Below are positions 52,874-60,297 of a stretch of DNA of 64,000 nt, piece after piece. Every line of letters begins with the position of its first letter. Positions within the stretch are counted from its first letter, which is position 1. The DNA comes from Jatrophihabitans sp. (GTDB taxonomy: Bacteria; Actinomycetota; Actinomycetes; Mycobacteriales; Jatrophihabitantaceae): assembly GCA_036389035.1 (NCBI GenBank), contig DASVQQ010000032.1, positions 1 to 64,000 on the forward strand, read 5' to 3'. Under the pieces are notes generated by a model. That model was given only the letters and a program-made list of their open reading frames with translations, ran no database searches and was not told where the DNA came from. A program made the position numbers and the translations under genes.

Positions 52874-53956
52874 CTAGCTGGTGGGAACCGTGATGCTGCC
52901 GTCGATGATCTTGGCCTTGAACTCGTCGACCTTGGACTTGATGTCGTCGATCTTGCCGCCCGACAGCGAGTAGTCCACACCGCCCTCCTTCAGGTCGAAG
53001 ATGGTGTTGCCGGCCTTGAAGCTGCCGTCGGCGACCGAGTCGATGAACTTGCTGACCGCCACGTCGACCCGCTTGATCATCGAGGAGATGACGACGTCCT
53101 TCACGTCATCGGCCGCGGTCTGGTACTGGTCGGAGTCGGTGCCGATGGCCAGCGCGCTCTTGGCCTTGGCGGCCTTGAACACGCCACTGCCCGAACCGCC
53201 CGCGGCGGCGAAGATGACGTCGGCGCCGGCGTCGTAGATGCCGTTGGCGGCGGTCTCACCCTTGGTCGGGTCGTTGAAGCCACCGAAGTCCGGCGGCTGG
53301 GTGAGGTACTTGTCGGCCAGCTTGACCGCCGGGTCGGCAGCCTTGGCTCCGGCGTCGAAGCCGGCCTGGAACTTCTGGATCAGCGGCACGTTGACGCCGC
53401 CGATGAAGCCCACGCTCTTCTTCTGGCTCTTCAGCGCGGCGATCACGCCGACCAGGAAGGAACCCTGCTCCTCGGCGAAGGTCAGGGAAGCCAGGTTGGG
53501 CGCCTGCACGGAGCTGTCGTCGATGATGGCGAACTTGACGTTGGGGTACTTGGCCACCACCGCCTTGATGGGCGCGGCGTAGGCGAAGCCCACCGCGATG
53601 ATGCTGGTGAAACCGTTGTCAGCGAGCTGGGACAGCCGGGCTTCCTTGTCGGCCTCGGGCTCGCCCTGGGCCGCCTCGAGCTCCTTCACGGCGGAGTCGT
53701 CGAGGTTGTACTTCTTCTTGACGGCGTCCAGGCCGGCCGCGGCCGAGTCGTTGAAGGACTTGTCGCCGCGGCCGCCGATGTCGTATGCCAGGCCGATCTT
53801 CAGATCGGCGCCGGCTGCGGCGCTCGAACCGGATGTACCAGGCGAAGCGGTGTTTCCGGGCGGCGCGGTGTCGTTGTCACTGCCACAGGCGGTCAGCACC
53901 ATGGACGCTGCGAGACCGGCGACCGCGACCACCCGATATGAACTGAGTCGGCGCAA
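52874..53956 (-). CDS. BMP-family nucleoside-binding lipoprotein
   Basis: 360 residues from a TTG at 53956, chosen because GAGGAG lies 6 nt upstream and the product then begins as a signal peptide (LRRLSSYRVVAVAGLAASMV) ending in the lipobox LTAC. A Thr/Ser/Gly-rich linker follows. The mature domain matches the PnrA/TmpC family: GLAYDIGGRGDKSFNDSAAAG, AIIDDSSVQAPNLASLTFAEE, GADVIFAAAGGSGSGVF and AIGTDSDQY. These bind purine or pyrimidine nucleosides outside the membrane. It is the first gene of the uptake operon, with a structured leader. Confidence 0.93.
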   Translation of the reverse strand: MRRLSSYRVVAVAGLAASMVLTACGSDNDTAPPGNTASPGTSGSSAAAGADLKIGLAYDIGGRGDKSFNDSAAAGLDAVKKKYNLDDSAVKELEAAQGEPEADKEARLSQLADNGFTSIIAVGFAYAAPIKAVVAKYPNVKFAIIDDSSVQAPNLASLTFAEEQGSFLVGVIAALKSQKKSVGFIGGVNVPLIQKFQAGFDAGAKAADPAVKLADKYLTQPPDFGGFNDPTKGETAANGIYDAGADVIFAAAGGSGSGVFKAAKAKSALAIGTDSDQYQTAADDVKDVVISSMIKRVDVAVSKFIDSVADGSFKAGNTIFDLKEGGVDYSLSGGKIDDIKSKVDEFKAKIIDGSITVPTS

Positions 53957-53984
53957 GACACTCTCCTCAATAATGATGTGCGCG

Positions 53985-54025
53985 GGAGGCACAGCGCCTC
54001 CGACCGGCGCTACGGTAGCCGGTCG
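53985..54025 (-). promoter_or_regulatory. Two adjoining hairpins in the lipoprotein gene leader
   Basis: GGAGGC/GCCTCC (53985-53990 and 53996-54001, loop 5) and CGACCGGC/GCCGGTCG (54001-54008 and 54018-54025, loop 9) are perfect stems sharing one base. They end about 28 bases before the TTG start on the minus strand, so they lie in the leader mRNA if transcription begins upstream of 54025. Confidence 0.5.
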
Positions 54026-54203
54026 CGATATGTCTGCCGGACCCGCCGACCCGGTTGTCACCACATTGTTGTGCGGTGCGGCCGCGGGTTGGGCGGAAAG
54101 GGCGGTGCGAGGTCATTTCAGACGCTGGCCGATCTGCCCTACAGCGGCTGTCCGGCCGGTCACGAACTCCCCTCACAAGGTCGGCTGCGACCAGTGCCGC
54201 GCC

Positions 54204-54300
54204 CGTCATCGACACCTACAGGAACCCGTTCGTCAACCCGATGGAGATCGGGCCGGTGGGGCCATTGTCGCCATGTGGATCGTGGTGATGGTGCCCTGGC
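54204..54300 (+). pseudogene. Frameshifted fragment of an unidentified membrane protein
   Basis: Two overlapping frames together read VIDTYRNPFVNPMEIGPVG and then IVAMWIVVMVPWLAWGRF, which looks like one membrane-anchored protein interrupted by a frameshift near 54262. I cannot name the parent family. The surrounding 53957-54350 stretch has no intact gene. Confidence 0.35.
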
Positions 54301-54349
54301 TGGCCTGGGGCCGGTTCCGGTTTATCCGACAGCCCATTACGCGATGAGC

Positions 54350-54723
54350 CCGGGGGGGCGACCACCGTCGAGACCGAGGTGCTGCGCAACAACACCGACG
54401 TGATGCCCGGCCTCCACGCCGCCGGCGAGGTGACCTGCGTCTCGGAGGTGCAGGCAGACATCATCAAGCTCAAGGGGCGTTACGCCGACGTCGCCCTATC
54501 CGACAAGGGCAAACGTTATTACTCCGACCTGCTCCAAGCGCCCCGGTTCATCTTCGACTCACGCGACCAGGGCGCGGAGGAGCGGTGGGAGATCCTCAAC
54601 GACCGCGAGGGCGTCCGGCGCTGCCGGACCACGTTCGAGTGCGCCGAGGCCTGCCCGCGCGGCATCGAGATCACCAGGGCGATCAAGGAAGTCAAGCAGG
54701 CGCCGCTGTTCCGCCGCGTCTGA
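54350..54723 (+). pseudogene. In-frame collapsed sdhA-sdhB remnant
   Basis: One open frame joins pieces of succinate dehydrogenase subunits. TTVETEVLRNNTDVMPGL followed by HAAGEVTCVS is the flavoprotein (SdhA) segment normally reading TTVETEVL...VPGLYAAGE. DVALSDKGKRYYSDLLQ resembles the SdhA C-terminal KGKR motif. EERWEILNDREGVRRCRTTF and then ECAEACPRGIEITRAIKEVK is the C-terminal iron-sulphur domain of SdhB. The deleted parts remove the FAD site and the 2Fe-2S domain, so it cannot be active. It retains no RBS of note. Confidence 0.75.
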
Positions 54724-54737
54724 GGCGACCGGCCACC

Positions 54738-54773
54738 CCCTTGGCGAACGACCACCCCTTGGCGAACGACCAC
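54738..54773. repeat. Two tandem copies of an 18-bp unit
   Basis: CCCTTGGCGAACGACCAC occurs twice head to tail between the sdh remnant and the methyltransferase gene. No function is visible. Confidence 0.7.
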
Positions 54774-54877
54774 TTTCTCAGGTAAACGTGGCAATGGAAG
54801 GCCGAGGTCCTCCGCGCGACCTGGTCTTCCGCACGCAATGACAGGTGAGGAAGGCCGTTCAAGAAAGGGATGTTCCG

Positions 54878-55555
54878 ATGTCGTACACCAATCAGATCCA
54901 AGCGGTCCGCGACTACTACCTGCACGACAACAACGGTGAGCCCAGCATCTATCACATCTGGGAAAGGGGCGCCGGGCGGGGCGACGTCACTACCCCGGCC
55001 ACGTCCAGCGCCCCGTACCAGCAGTACATCGAGGACCTGCTCCGCGGGTTCCTCGCCGAGAGCCCGGACCCGGGGCTGCTCAGCATCGGGTGCGGAAACG
55101 CGATGATCGAGGCCAGGATCGCGGCCGACGGCTACCGGGTGCTGGGCCTGGACGCGCTGGAGCACGCGGTCGAGCTGGCCAGGGCGAAGGGGGTCGACGC
55201 GGTGTGCGCCGACGTCCTGGACTGGACCCCGCCTCCCGGGCCGTGGACGGTGCTCTACGCCGACGGCAGCCCGGGCCACCTCTATGACCCCGACACCGGC
55301 CTGCAGAGCCTCCTCGAGCGCTTCAAGTCCTGGCTGCCCGCGGGCGGCGCGCTGGTGCTGTCCAACGACCCACCGCGCACCGACGCCGAGCTGCAGGAGA
55401 ACCCCAAGGTGCCCGGGTACTTCTGGTTCTCCCAGGCCTACCTGCACCAGCAGGTCGAGAAGTGCGGGTTCGGCGACGTCACCAGCACCGCCTTCACCTA
55501 CCAGAAGCCGCTGTCCGGCCCGCGCGACCGCATCGTCGTCACCGCCCGCGCCTGA
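54878..55555 (+). CDS. SAM-dependent methyltransferase
   Basis: 225 residues from the ATG at 54878. Class I methyltransferase features are GLLSIGCGNAMIEARIAADG (motif I), VLGLDALEHAVELAR (motif II) and DVLDWTPPPGPWTVLYADGS. The N-terminus QAVRDYYLHDNNGEPSIYHI precedes the fold and may cover the active site. The substrate cannot be inferred; small-molecule methylation in a specialised pathway is possible. It stands alone between the sdh remnant and minisatellite DNA. Confidence 0.82.
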   Translation: MSYTNQIQAVRDYYLHDNNGEPSIYHIWERGAGRGDVTTPATSSAPYQQYIEDLLRGFLAESPDPGLLSIGCGNAMIEARIAADGYRVLGLDALEHAVELARAKGVDAVCADVLDWTPPPGPWTVLYADGSPGHLYDPDTGLQSLLERFKSWLPAGGALVLSNDPPRTDAELQENPKVPGYFWFSQAYLHQQVEKCGFGDVTSTAFTYQKPLSGPRDRIVVTARA

Positions 55556-55568
55556 CCGGCCGAGCCGG

Positions 55569-55637
55569 CGCCTTCCTGGCGACAGCGGCGACGCCTTCCT
55601 GGCGACAGCGGCGACGCGTAACGGGCGACAGCGGCGA
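55569..55637. repeat. Three 23-bp tandem repeats
   Basis: Units at 55569-55591, 55592-55614 and 55615-55637 all end CGACAGCGGCGA; the first two are identical and the third differs at its start, with a partial fourth. They lie 14 bases past the methyltransferase stop. Confidence 0.85.
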
Positions 55638-55690
55638 CGCGTATCGGTTCTGCACGTCCTGGCGGTCATCAGCCATACGCGTCGAGCAGC

Positions 55691-55746
55691 GACATGCGGC
55701 ATCCGGCATGCGGCATCCGGCATGCGGCATGCGGCATGCGGCATCG
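55691..55746. repeat. Heptanucleotide tandem repeat, eight units
   Basis: Eight contiguous 7-mers alternate between GGCATGC and GGCATCC (first and last vary by one or two bases). GCATGC is a palindrome. The array ends 5 bases before the stop codon of the minus-strand DUF559-like gene. Confidence 0.88.
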
Positions 55747-55751
55747 GACAG

Positions 55752-56657
55752 TCAAGCCCCCAGTGCCTGCCGCAGTTGCCGTGCCACGACGCCTGGCTCG
55801 GTTCGGACGATGACACTGGGGAATCGCAGAACCAGCGCGTCGCTCAGCGTCAGCTCGTTCTGGCGCAGCTGATCGTCGCACCACCTGCGAGGACTGAGAT
55901 GGACCGCACCGTCTACTTCCACCACGACCAGACGCCCGTCCACACGTCGCCAGCTGGCATCCAGGTAGCGGCGCCTTCCTGATCCGTCTCGACGCACCTG
56001 CTGCTGATGGGGTAGGGGCAATCCTGCTCGCCGGCACAGCTGGACGAAGTCGATCTCGCTCAACGCCTGTGAGCCGCCGGCGATGTCTGCCACGGCCTGC
56101 AGGAGCACACCTCTGTGCCTGATCCTGATCGCTGCCCGAACGGCGTCGCCAAGGTCGGAGGCATCGGCCAACCGCTGCTGGACGACGGCTGCAAGCACGC
56201 CACAGCCGGGTCGGGGCGAACGGAAGCTTCCGGCCGCACGCACCGCGGCGTCCGACACGATCTGGATCCGCTTGCCAGGCAGGCATGGTGCGGGCCACCG
56301 GGCGCTGCGGTGCGTGACGATCGCCAACTCGGCCAGCGCGCAGGAGGGCGTCCCGGCTGGTGCCAGGACATGGATTTCGGGCCGCTCCCATCCGGTGAGG
56401 CCGGCATACTCCAGCGCGGTGAACGAACTCAGGACGCTGCCACGACCCACGTTGGCCAGTGCGGCGCTCCAGCGCTCGTCACGAGTGAGTTCGCCACAGT
56501 GCAGCACGATCGCTCGTCCGCACCGCTGCCAACGGCACGCGGCGATATTGGCGATGATCTGGGAGCGGGTGGCGCCCGCCCGCAGAAGCTGCGCGGACGT
56601 CACCACCTTCCGTCCGCCGTCGAGCATGCGGGCCCGTTGCGCCGAATTCGTGTACAT
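55752..56657 (-). CDS. AbiEi-type N-terminus with DUF559/Vsr-like nuclease-fold C-terminus
   Basis: 301 residues. The N-terminal 60 residues (VVTSAQLLRAGATRSQIIANI) resemble the winged helix of AbiEi antitoxins. The C-terminal part (about 220-300) fits DUF559, a PD-(D/E)xK-like fold: RRRYLDASWRRVDGRLVVVEVDGAVH-type strand with Asp and VEVDG, then WCDDQLRQNELTLSDALVLRF and VRTEPGVVARQLRQAL. Such proteins are common, often multicopy, in actinomycetes, and are annotated as possible TA components. No AbiEii toxin is adjacent. Function unknown. Confidence 0.75.
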   Translation of the reverse strand: MYTNSAQRARMLDGGRKVVTSAQLLRAGATRSQIIANIAACRWQRCGRAIVLHCGELTRDERWSAALANVGRGSVLSSFTALEYAGLTGWERPEIHVLAPAGTPSCALAELAIVTHRSARWPAPCLPGKRIQIVSDAAVRAAGSFRSPRPGCGVLAAVVQQRLADASDLGDAVRAAIRIRHRGVLLQAVADIAGGSQALSEIDFVQLCRRAGLPLPHQQQVRRDGSGRRRYLDASWRRVDGRLVVVEVDGAVHLSPRRWCDDQLRQNELTLSDALVLRFPSVIVRTEPGVVARQLRQALGA

Positions 56658-56706
56658 CCATGCAGCGTCACCGGCAAGGGGCGCCGAGGGAGCAGGCCGG
56701 CGCTAT

Positions 56707-56769
56707 CTGTGGACGAAGGTAATCGTCCACAGCTAGCGATTTCGTGCGCCCTGGCGAATGAAATCGCTA
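56707..56769 (-). terminator. Two consecutive perfect hairpins downstream of glpD
   Basis: CTGTGGACGA/TCGTCCACAG (56707-56716, 56723-56732; loop 6) and TAGCGATTTC/GAAATCGCTA (56734-56743, 56760-56769; loop 16) are both 10-bp perfect stems separated by one base. They lie between the glpD 3' end and the DUF559-like gene on the same strand. Confidence 0.65.
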
Positions 56770-56771
56770 CG

Positions 56772-56850
56772 CGTCGAGCGGAAGGGACGTCGAACGGAAG
56801 GGCGTCGAGCGGAAGGGGCGTCGAGCGGAAGGGGCGTCGAGCGGAAGGGG
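56772..56850. repeat. Five tandem 15-16 bp repeats
   Basis: Units of the form CGTCGAGCGGAAGGGG run from 56772 to 56850; the last three are identical and the second lacks one base. They lie between the glpD stop and the double hairpin. Confidence 0.9.
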
Positions 56851-56866
56851 CGCGGGCCCGCCAGGC

Positions 56867-58609
56867 TCAGGACGCGCGTGGGGCCAGCGGGGTCAGCGGG
56901 ACGATGTCGGCGGCGCCCAGCCGGGCGGCGTCGGCGGTGGCGTCGTCGGGCTGCTCCTGGGACTCCCGCTCGGCCGCCACCCGGGCCAGGTAGTGCTCGA
57001 CCTCGGTGGCGGTGTGCGCCTCGTCCCAGCCGAGGTGCGGGGCCATCAGCTCGGCCACCACCGGCGCGGCCGACACCCCGCGGTCCCAGGCCTCGATCGA
57101 GGCCCGGGTGCGCCGGGCCAGCACGTCATCCAGATGCCTGGCCCCCTCGTGCGTCACGGCGTAGACCACCTCGGCGCGCAGGTAGTCATCAGAGCCCGGC
57201 AGCGGCTCGGCCAGTGACTCATCGGCGGCGATCAGGTCCAGCACCTCGTGCACCAGGCTGCCGTAGCGCCCGAGCAGGTGGTCGATGCGCACGACGTGCA
57301 GGCCCGACCGGGCGGCCAGCTGATGGCGCTGGTTGCGAACGCCCTGCCAACCCTCGGCGCCGACCAGCGGGATCTTGTCGGTGACCGAGTCCGGCACCCT
57401 GCCATCCATCGCCCGGACCGCCTCGTCGACGGCGTCGCGGCCCATCACCCGGTAGGTGGTGTACTTGCCGCCGGCGATCACCACCAGCCCCGGCACCGGA
57501 TGGCCCACCACGTGCTCGCGGGACAGCTTCGAGGTCAGCTCCGACTCACCGGACAGCAGCGGCCGCAGGCCCGCGTAGACGCCCTCCACATCGGCCCGGG
57601 TCAGCGGCGAGGACAGCACCGAGTTCACCTGGTCGAGCAGGTAGTCGATGTCGCGGGCGCTGGCCGCCGGGTGGGCCAGGTCGAGGTCCCAGTCGGTGTC
57701 GGTGGTGCCGATGATCCAGTGCCGCCCCCACGGGATGACGAACAGCACGCTGGTCTCGGTACGCAGGATGAGCCCGGTGCTGGACTGCAGCCGGTCCCGG
57801 GGCACCACCAGGTGCACGCCCTTGGACGCCCGGACGTGGAACTGGCCACGGGTGTCGGCCAGCTGCTGGGTCTCATCGGTCCAGACCCCGGTGGCGTTGA
57901 TCACCTGCTTGGCCCGGACGTCGAACTCCGCGCCGGTCTCCAGGTCGACCACCCGGGCCCCGGTCACCCGGCCGCCCTGGTGGCAGAAGCCGAGCACCCG
58001 GGTGCGGTTGGCCGCCAGCGCCCCGAAGGCGACCGCCGTGCGCACCACCGTCATGGTGTGCCGGGCGTCATCGACCTGGGCGTCCCAGTACTGCACCGCG
58101 CCGGTGAGCGAGCCGGGCGCCAGGCAGGGCGCCTCCCGCAGCGCCCGGCGCTTGCTCAGGTGCCGGTGGCGCGGCAGCCCGCGGGCGCTGCCGGCCCCTT
58201 TCCACAGGGTGCCCAGCGTGTCGTAGAGCAGCACGCCGGCCCCGACGTAGGGACGCTCCCACAGCCGGTGGGTCAGCGGGTACAGGAACGGCACCGGCCG
58301 GATCAGGTGCGGCGCGATGTGCTGGGTGAGCAGGCCGCGCTCGTGCAACGCCTCGCGCACCAGGCCGAAGTCCAGCATCTCCAGGTACCGCAGGCCGCCG
58401 TGGATCAGCTTGCTGGAGCGGCTGGAGGTGCCGCTGGCCCAGTCCCGGGCCTCGACGATCGCCGTCGAAAGTCCCCGGGTCACCGCGTCCAGGGCGGCGC
58501 CGGCGCCCACCACGCCGCCACCGACGATCAGCACGTCGAGTTCGGGCGCGGTGCGCATCGCGGCCAGCGCGGCGCCGCGGTTCTGTGGCGACATCGCCCT
58601 GACGCTCAT
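56867..58609 (-). CDS. glpD: Glycerol-3-phosphate dehydrogenase (aerobic, FAD)
   Basis: 580 residues. GlpD oxidises glycerol-3-phosphate to DHAP at the membrane, passing electrons to quinones. The N-terminal FAD loop is DVLIVGGGVVGAGAALDAVTRG, followed by SGTSSRSSKLIHGGLRYLE. GRHWIIGTTDTDWD and GGKYTTYRVMGRDAVDEA are conserved family segments, and the C-terminal helical domain extends past residue 430. glpK is 12 nt upstream, forming an operon for glycerol use. No glpF or GlpR-like regulator is seen in the window. Confidence 0.96.
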   Translation of the reverse strand: MSVRAMSPQNRGAALAAMRTAPELDVLIVGGGVVGAGAALDAVTRGLSTAIVEARDWASGTSSRSSKLIHGGLRYLEMLDFGLVREALHERGLLTQHIAPHLIRPVPFLYPLTHRLWERPYVGAGVLLYDTLGTLWKGAGSARGLPRHRHLSKRRALREAPCLAPGSLTGAVQYWDAQVDDARHTMTVVRTAVAFGALAANRTRVLGFCHQGGRVTGARVVDLETGAEFDVRAKQVINATGVWTDETQQLADTRGQFHVRASKGVHLVVPRDRLQSSTGLILRTETSVLFVIPWGRHWIIGTTDTDWDLDLAHPAASARDIDYLLDQVNSVLSSPLTRADVEGVYAGLRPLLSGESELTSKLSREHVVGHPVPGLVVIAGGKYTTYRVMGRDAVDEAVRAMDGRVPDSVTDKIPLVGAEGWQGVRNQRHQLAARSGLHVVRIDHLLGRYGSLVHEVLDLIAADESLAEPLPGSDDYLRAEVVYAVTHEGARHLDDVLARRTRASIEAWDRGVSAAPVVAELMAPHLGWDEAHTATEVEHYLARVAAERESQEQPDDATADAARLGAADIVPLTPLAPRAS

Positions 58610-58621
58610 CGGTAACCTCTC

Positions 58622-60154
58622 CTAGCTGACATCGACCCAGTCCAGGGTGCGCCCGATGGCCTTCTGCCAGCCGGCGTAGCCGTCGGCGCGCTGCTGGTCG
58701 CTCCACCGCGGCGACCAGCGCTCGGCCTGGTTCCAGTTCGCCCTGAGTTCATCGGTGTCCTTCCAGAATCCGACCGCCAGTCCCGCCGCGTACGCGGCGC
58801 CCAGGGCAGTGGTCTCGGCGACCACCGGGCGGCTGACCGGCACCCCGAGGATGTCGGCTTGCAGTTGCATGCACAGGTTGTTGGCGGTCACCCCGCCGTC
58901 GACCTTGAGCACGTCCAGGCTCACCCCGGAATCTCGCGCCATCGCCTCGATGACATCGCGGCTCTGGTAGCAGATCGCCTCCAGGGTAGCTCGCGCCAGG
59001 TGCGCGCTGGTGTGGTAGCGCGACAGGCCGGCGATCACTCCCCGGGCGTCGGATCGCCAGTACGGCGCGAACAGGCCCGAGAAGGCCGGCACGAAGTACA
59101 CCCCGCCGCTGTCGCTGACCCGGGCCGCCAGCGCCTCGATCTCGGCCGCCTCGGAGATGACGCCGAGCTGATCGCGCAGCCACTGCACCGCCGAGCCGGT
59201 CACCGCGATCGAGCCCTCCAACGCATAGACCGGCCGGTCGCCGCCGAACTGGTAGCACACCGTCGTCAGCAGGCCGTGCTCGCTCACGACCGGCTCGGCG
59301 CCGGTGTTGAGCAGCAGGAAGTTTCCGGTGCCGTAGGTGTTCTTGGCCTCGCCCGGGGCGAAGCAGACCTGGCCCACGGTGGCGGCCTGCTGGTCTCCGA
59401 GGTCACCGGTCAGGGCGATCCCGGCCGCCGCGCCGGCCACCGCGACCTCGCCGTAGCCGGCTGGGTCCGAGGACGGCCGGATCTCGGGCAGCATCGCGCG
59501 CGGGATGCCGAAGAAGGACAGCAGCTCCTCGTCCCAGTCCAGGGTGCGCAGGTCCATCAGCATCGTCCTGCTGGCATTGGTGACGTCGGTGAGGTGCACG
59601 CCGCCGGAGACGCCGCCGGTCAGGTTCCACAGCAGCCAGCTGTCGGTGGTGCCGAACACCGCCTCGCCCGACCCGGCCGCGGCCCGGACCCCGTCGACGT
59701 TCTCCAGGATCCACTGGATCTTGCCGGCCGAGAAGTAGGTGGCCGGCGGCAGGCCCGCCCTGGCCCGGATGACCTCGCCCCGGCCGTCGCGTTGCAGGGC
59801 GGCGGCGATCCGGTCGGTGCGGGTGTCCTGCCAGACGATGGCGTTGCAATAGGGCCGTCCGGTGCGGCGGTTCCAGACCACCGCGGTCTCGCGCTGGTTG
59901 GTGATGCCGAGCGCGGCGATGTCGGCGGCGGCCAGGCCCGCGGCGCTGATCGCGGCCTGCAGCACGGCGGCGCTGCGCTGCCAGATCTCCACCGGGTCGT
60001 GCTCGACCCAGCCGGACCGGGGCAGGATCTGGCGGTGTTCGAGCTGGTGCTTGGCCCGCTCATTGCCGCCGTGGTCAAAGACCATGCACCGGCTGCTGGT
60101 GGTGCCCTGGTCGATCGCTGCGACGAAGTCAGGCACCGGCGAGCTGCCAGCCAC
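58622..60154 (-). CDS. glpK: Glycerol kinase
   Basis: 510 residues. The FGGY kinase signature starts with FVAAIDQGTTSSRCMVFDHGG; WNRRTGRPYCNAIVWQDTRT, GDLGDQQAATVGQVCFAPGEAKNTYGTGNF-type loop and the C-terminal KVDGGVTANNLCMQLQADILG are in place. It phosphorylates glycerol to glycerol-3-phosphate, which glpD 12 nt downstream then oxidises. Divergent from the carboxypeptidase gene over 143 bp that include a TAGCCT box near 60286. Confidence 0.97.
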   Translation of the reverse strand: MAGSSPVPDFVAAIDQGTTSSRCMVFDHGGNERAKHQLEHRQILPRSGWVEHDPVEIWQRSAAVLQAAISAAGLAAADIAALGITNQRETAVVWNRRTGRPYCNAIVWQDTRTDRIAAALQRDGRGEVIRARAGLPPATYFSAGKIQWILENVDGVRAAAGSGEAVFGTTDSWLLWNLTGGVSGGVHLTDVTNASRTMLMDLRTLDWDEELLSFFGIPRAMLPEIRPSSDPAGYGEVAVAGAAAGIALTGDLGDQQAATVGQVCFAPGEAKNTYGTGNFLLLNTGAEPVVSEHGLLTTVCYQFGGDRPVYALEGSIAVTGSAVQWLRDQLGVISEAAEIEALAARVSDSGGVYFVPAFSGLFAPYWRSDARGVIAGLSRYHTSAHLARATLEAICYQSRDVIEAMARDSGVSLDVLKVDGGVTANNLCMQLQADILGVPVSRPVVAETTALGAAYAAGLAVGFWKDTDELRANWNQAERWSPRWSDQQRADGYAGWQKAIGRTLDWVDVS

Positions 60155-60297
60155 GCGCTAATCCCGAGACCCGCCTGCTCAGCCGCATGCCTCATTATCT
60201 TCGCCGGCGCCGGCCGCGCCGACGGCGGGCCGGGCACGGCTCGCCGCTGAGCATTTCAGTTCCTGCGTTACCGACCCCGCGCTAGTAGCCTGACCCG

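Noticed and set aside
54204..54300. sdhC-like membrane subunit fragment linked to the sdh remnant
   Set aside because: The hydrophobic piece lacks the heme or quinone-site pattern of SdhC/D; the link is only proximity.
58859..60250. 463-codon plus-strand frame opposite glpK
   Set aside because: Shadow frame; glpK on the other strand is complete and conserved.
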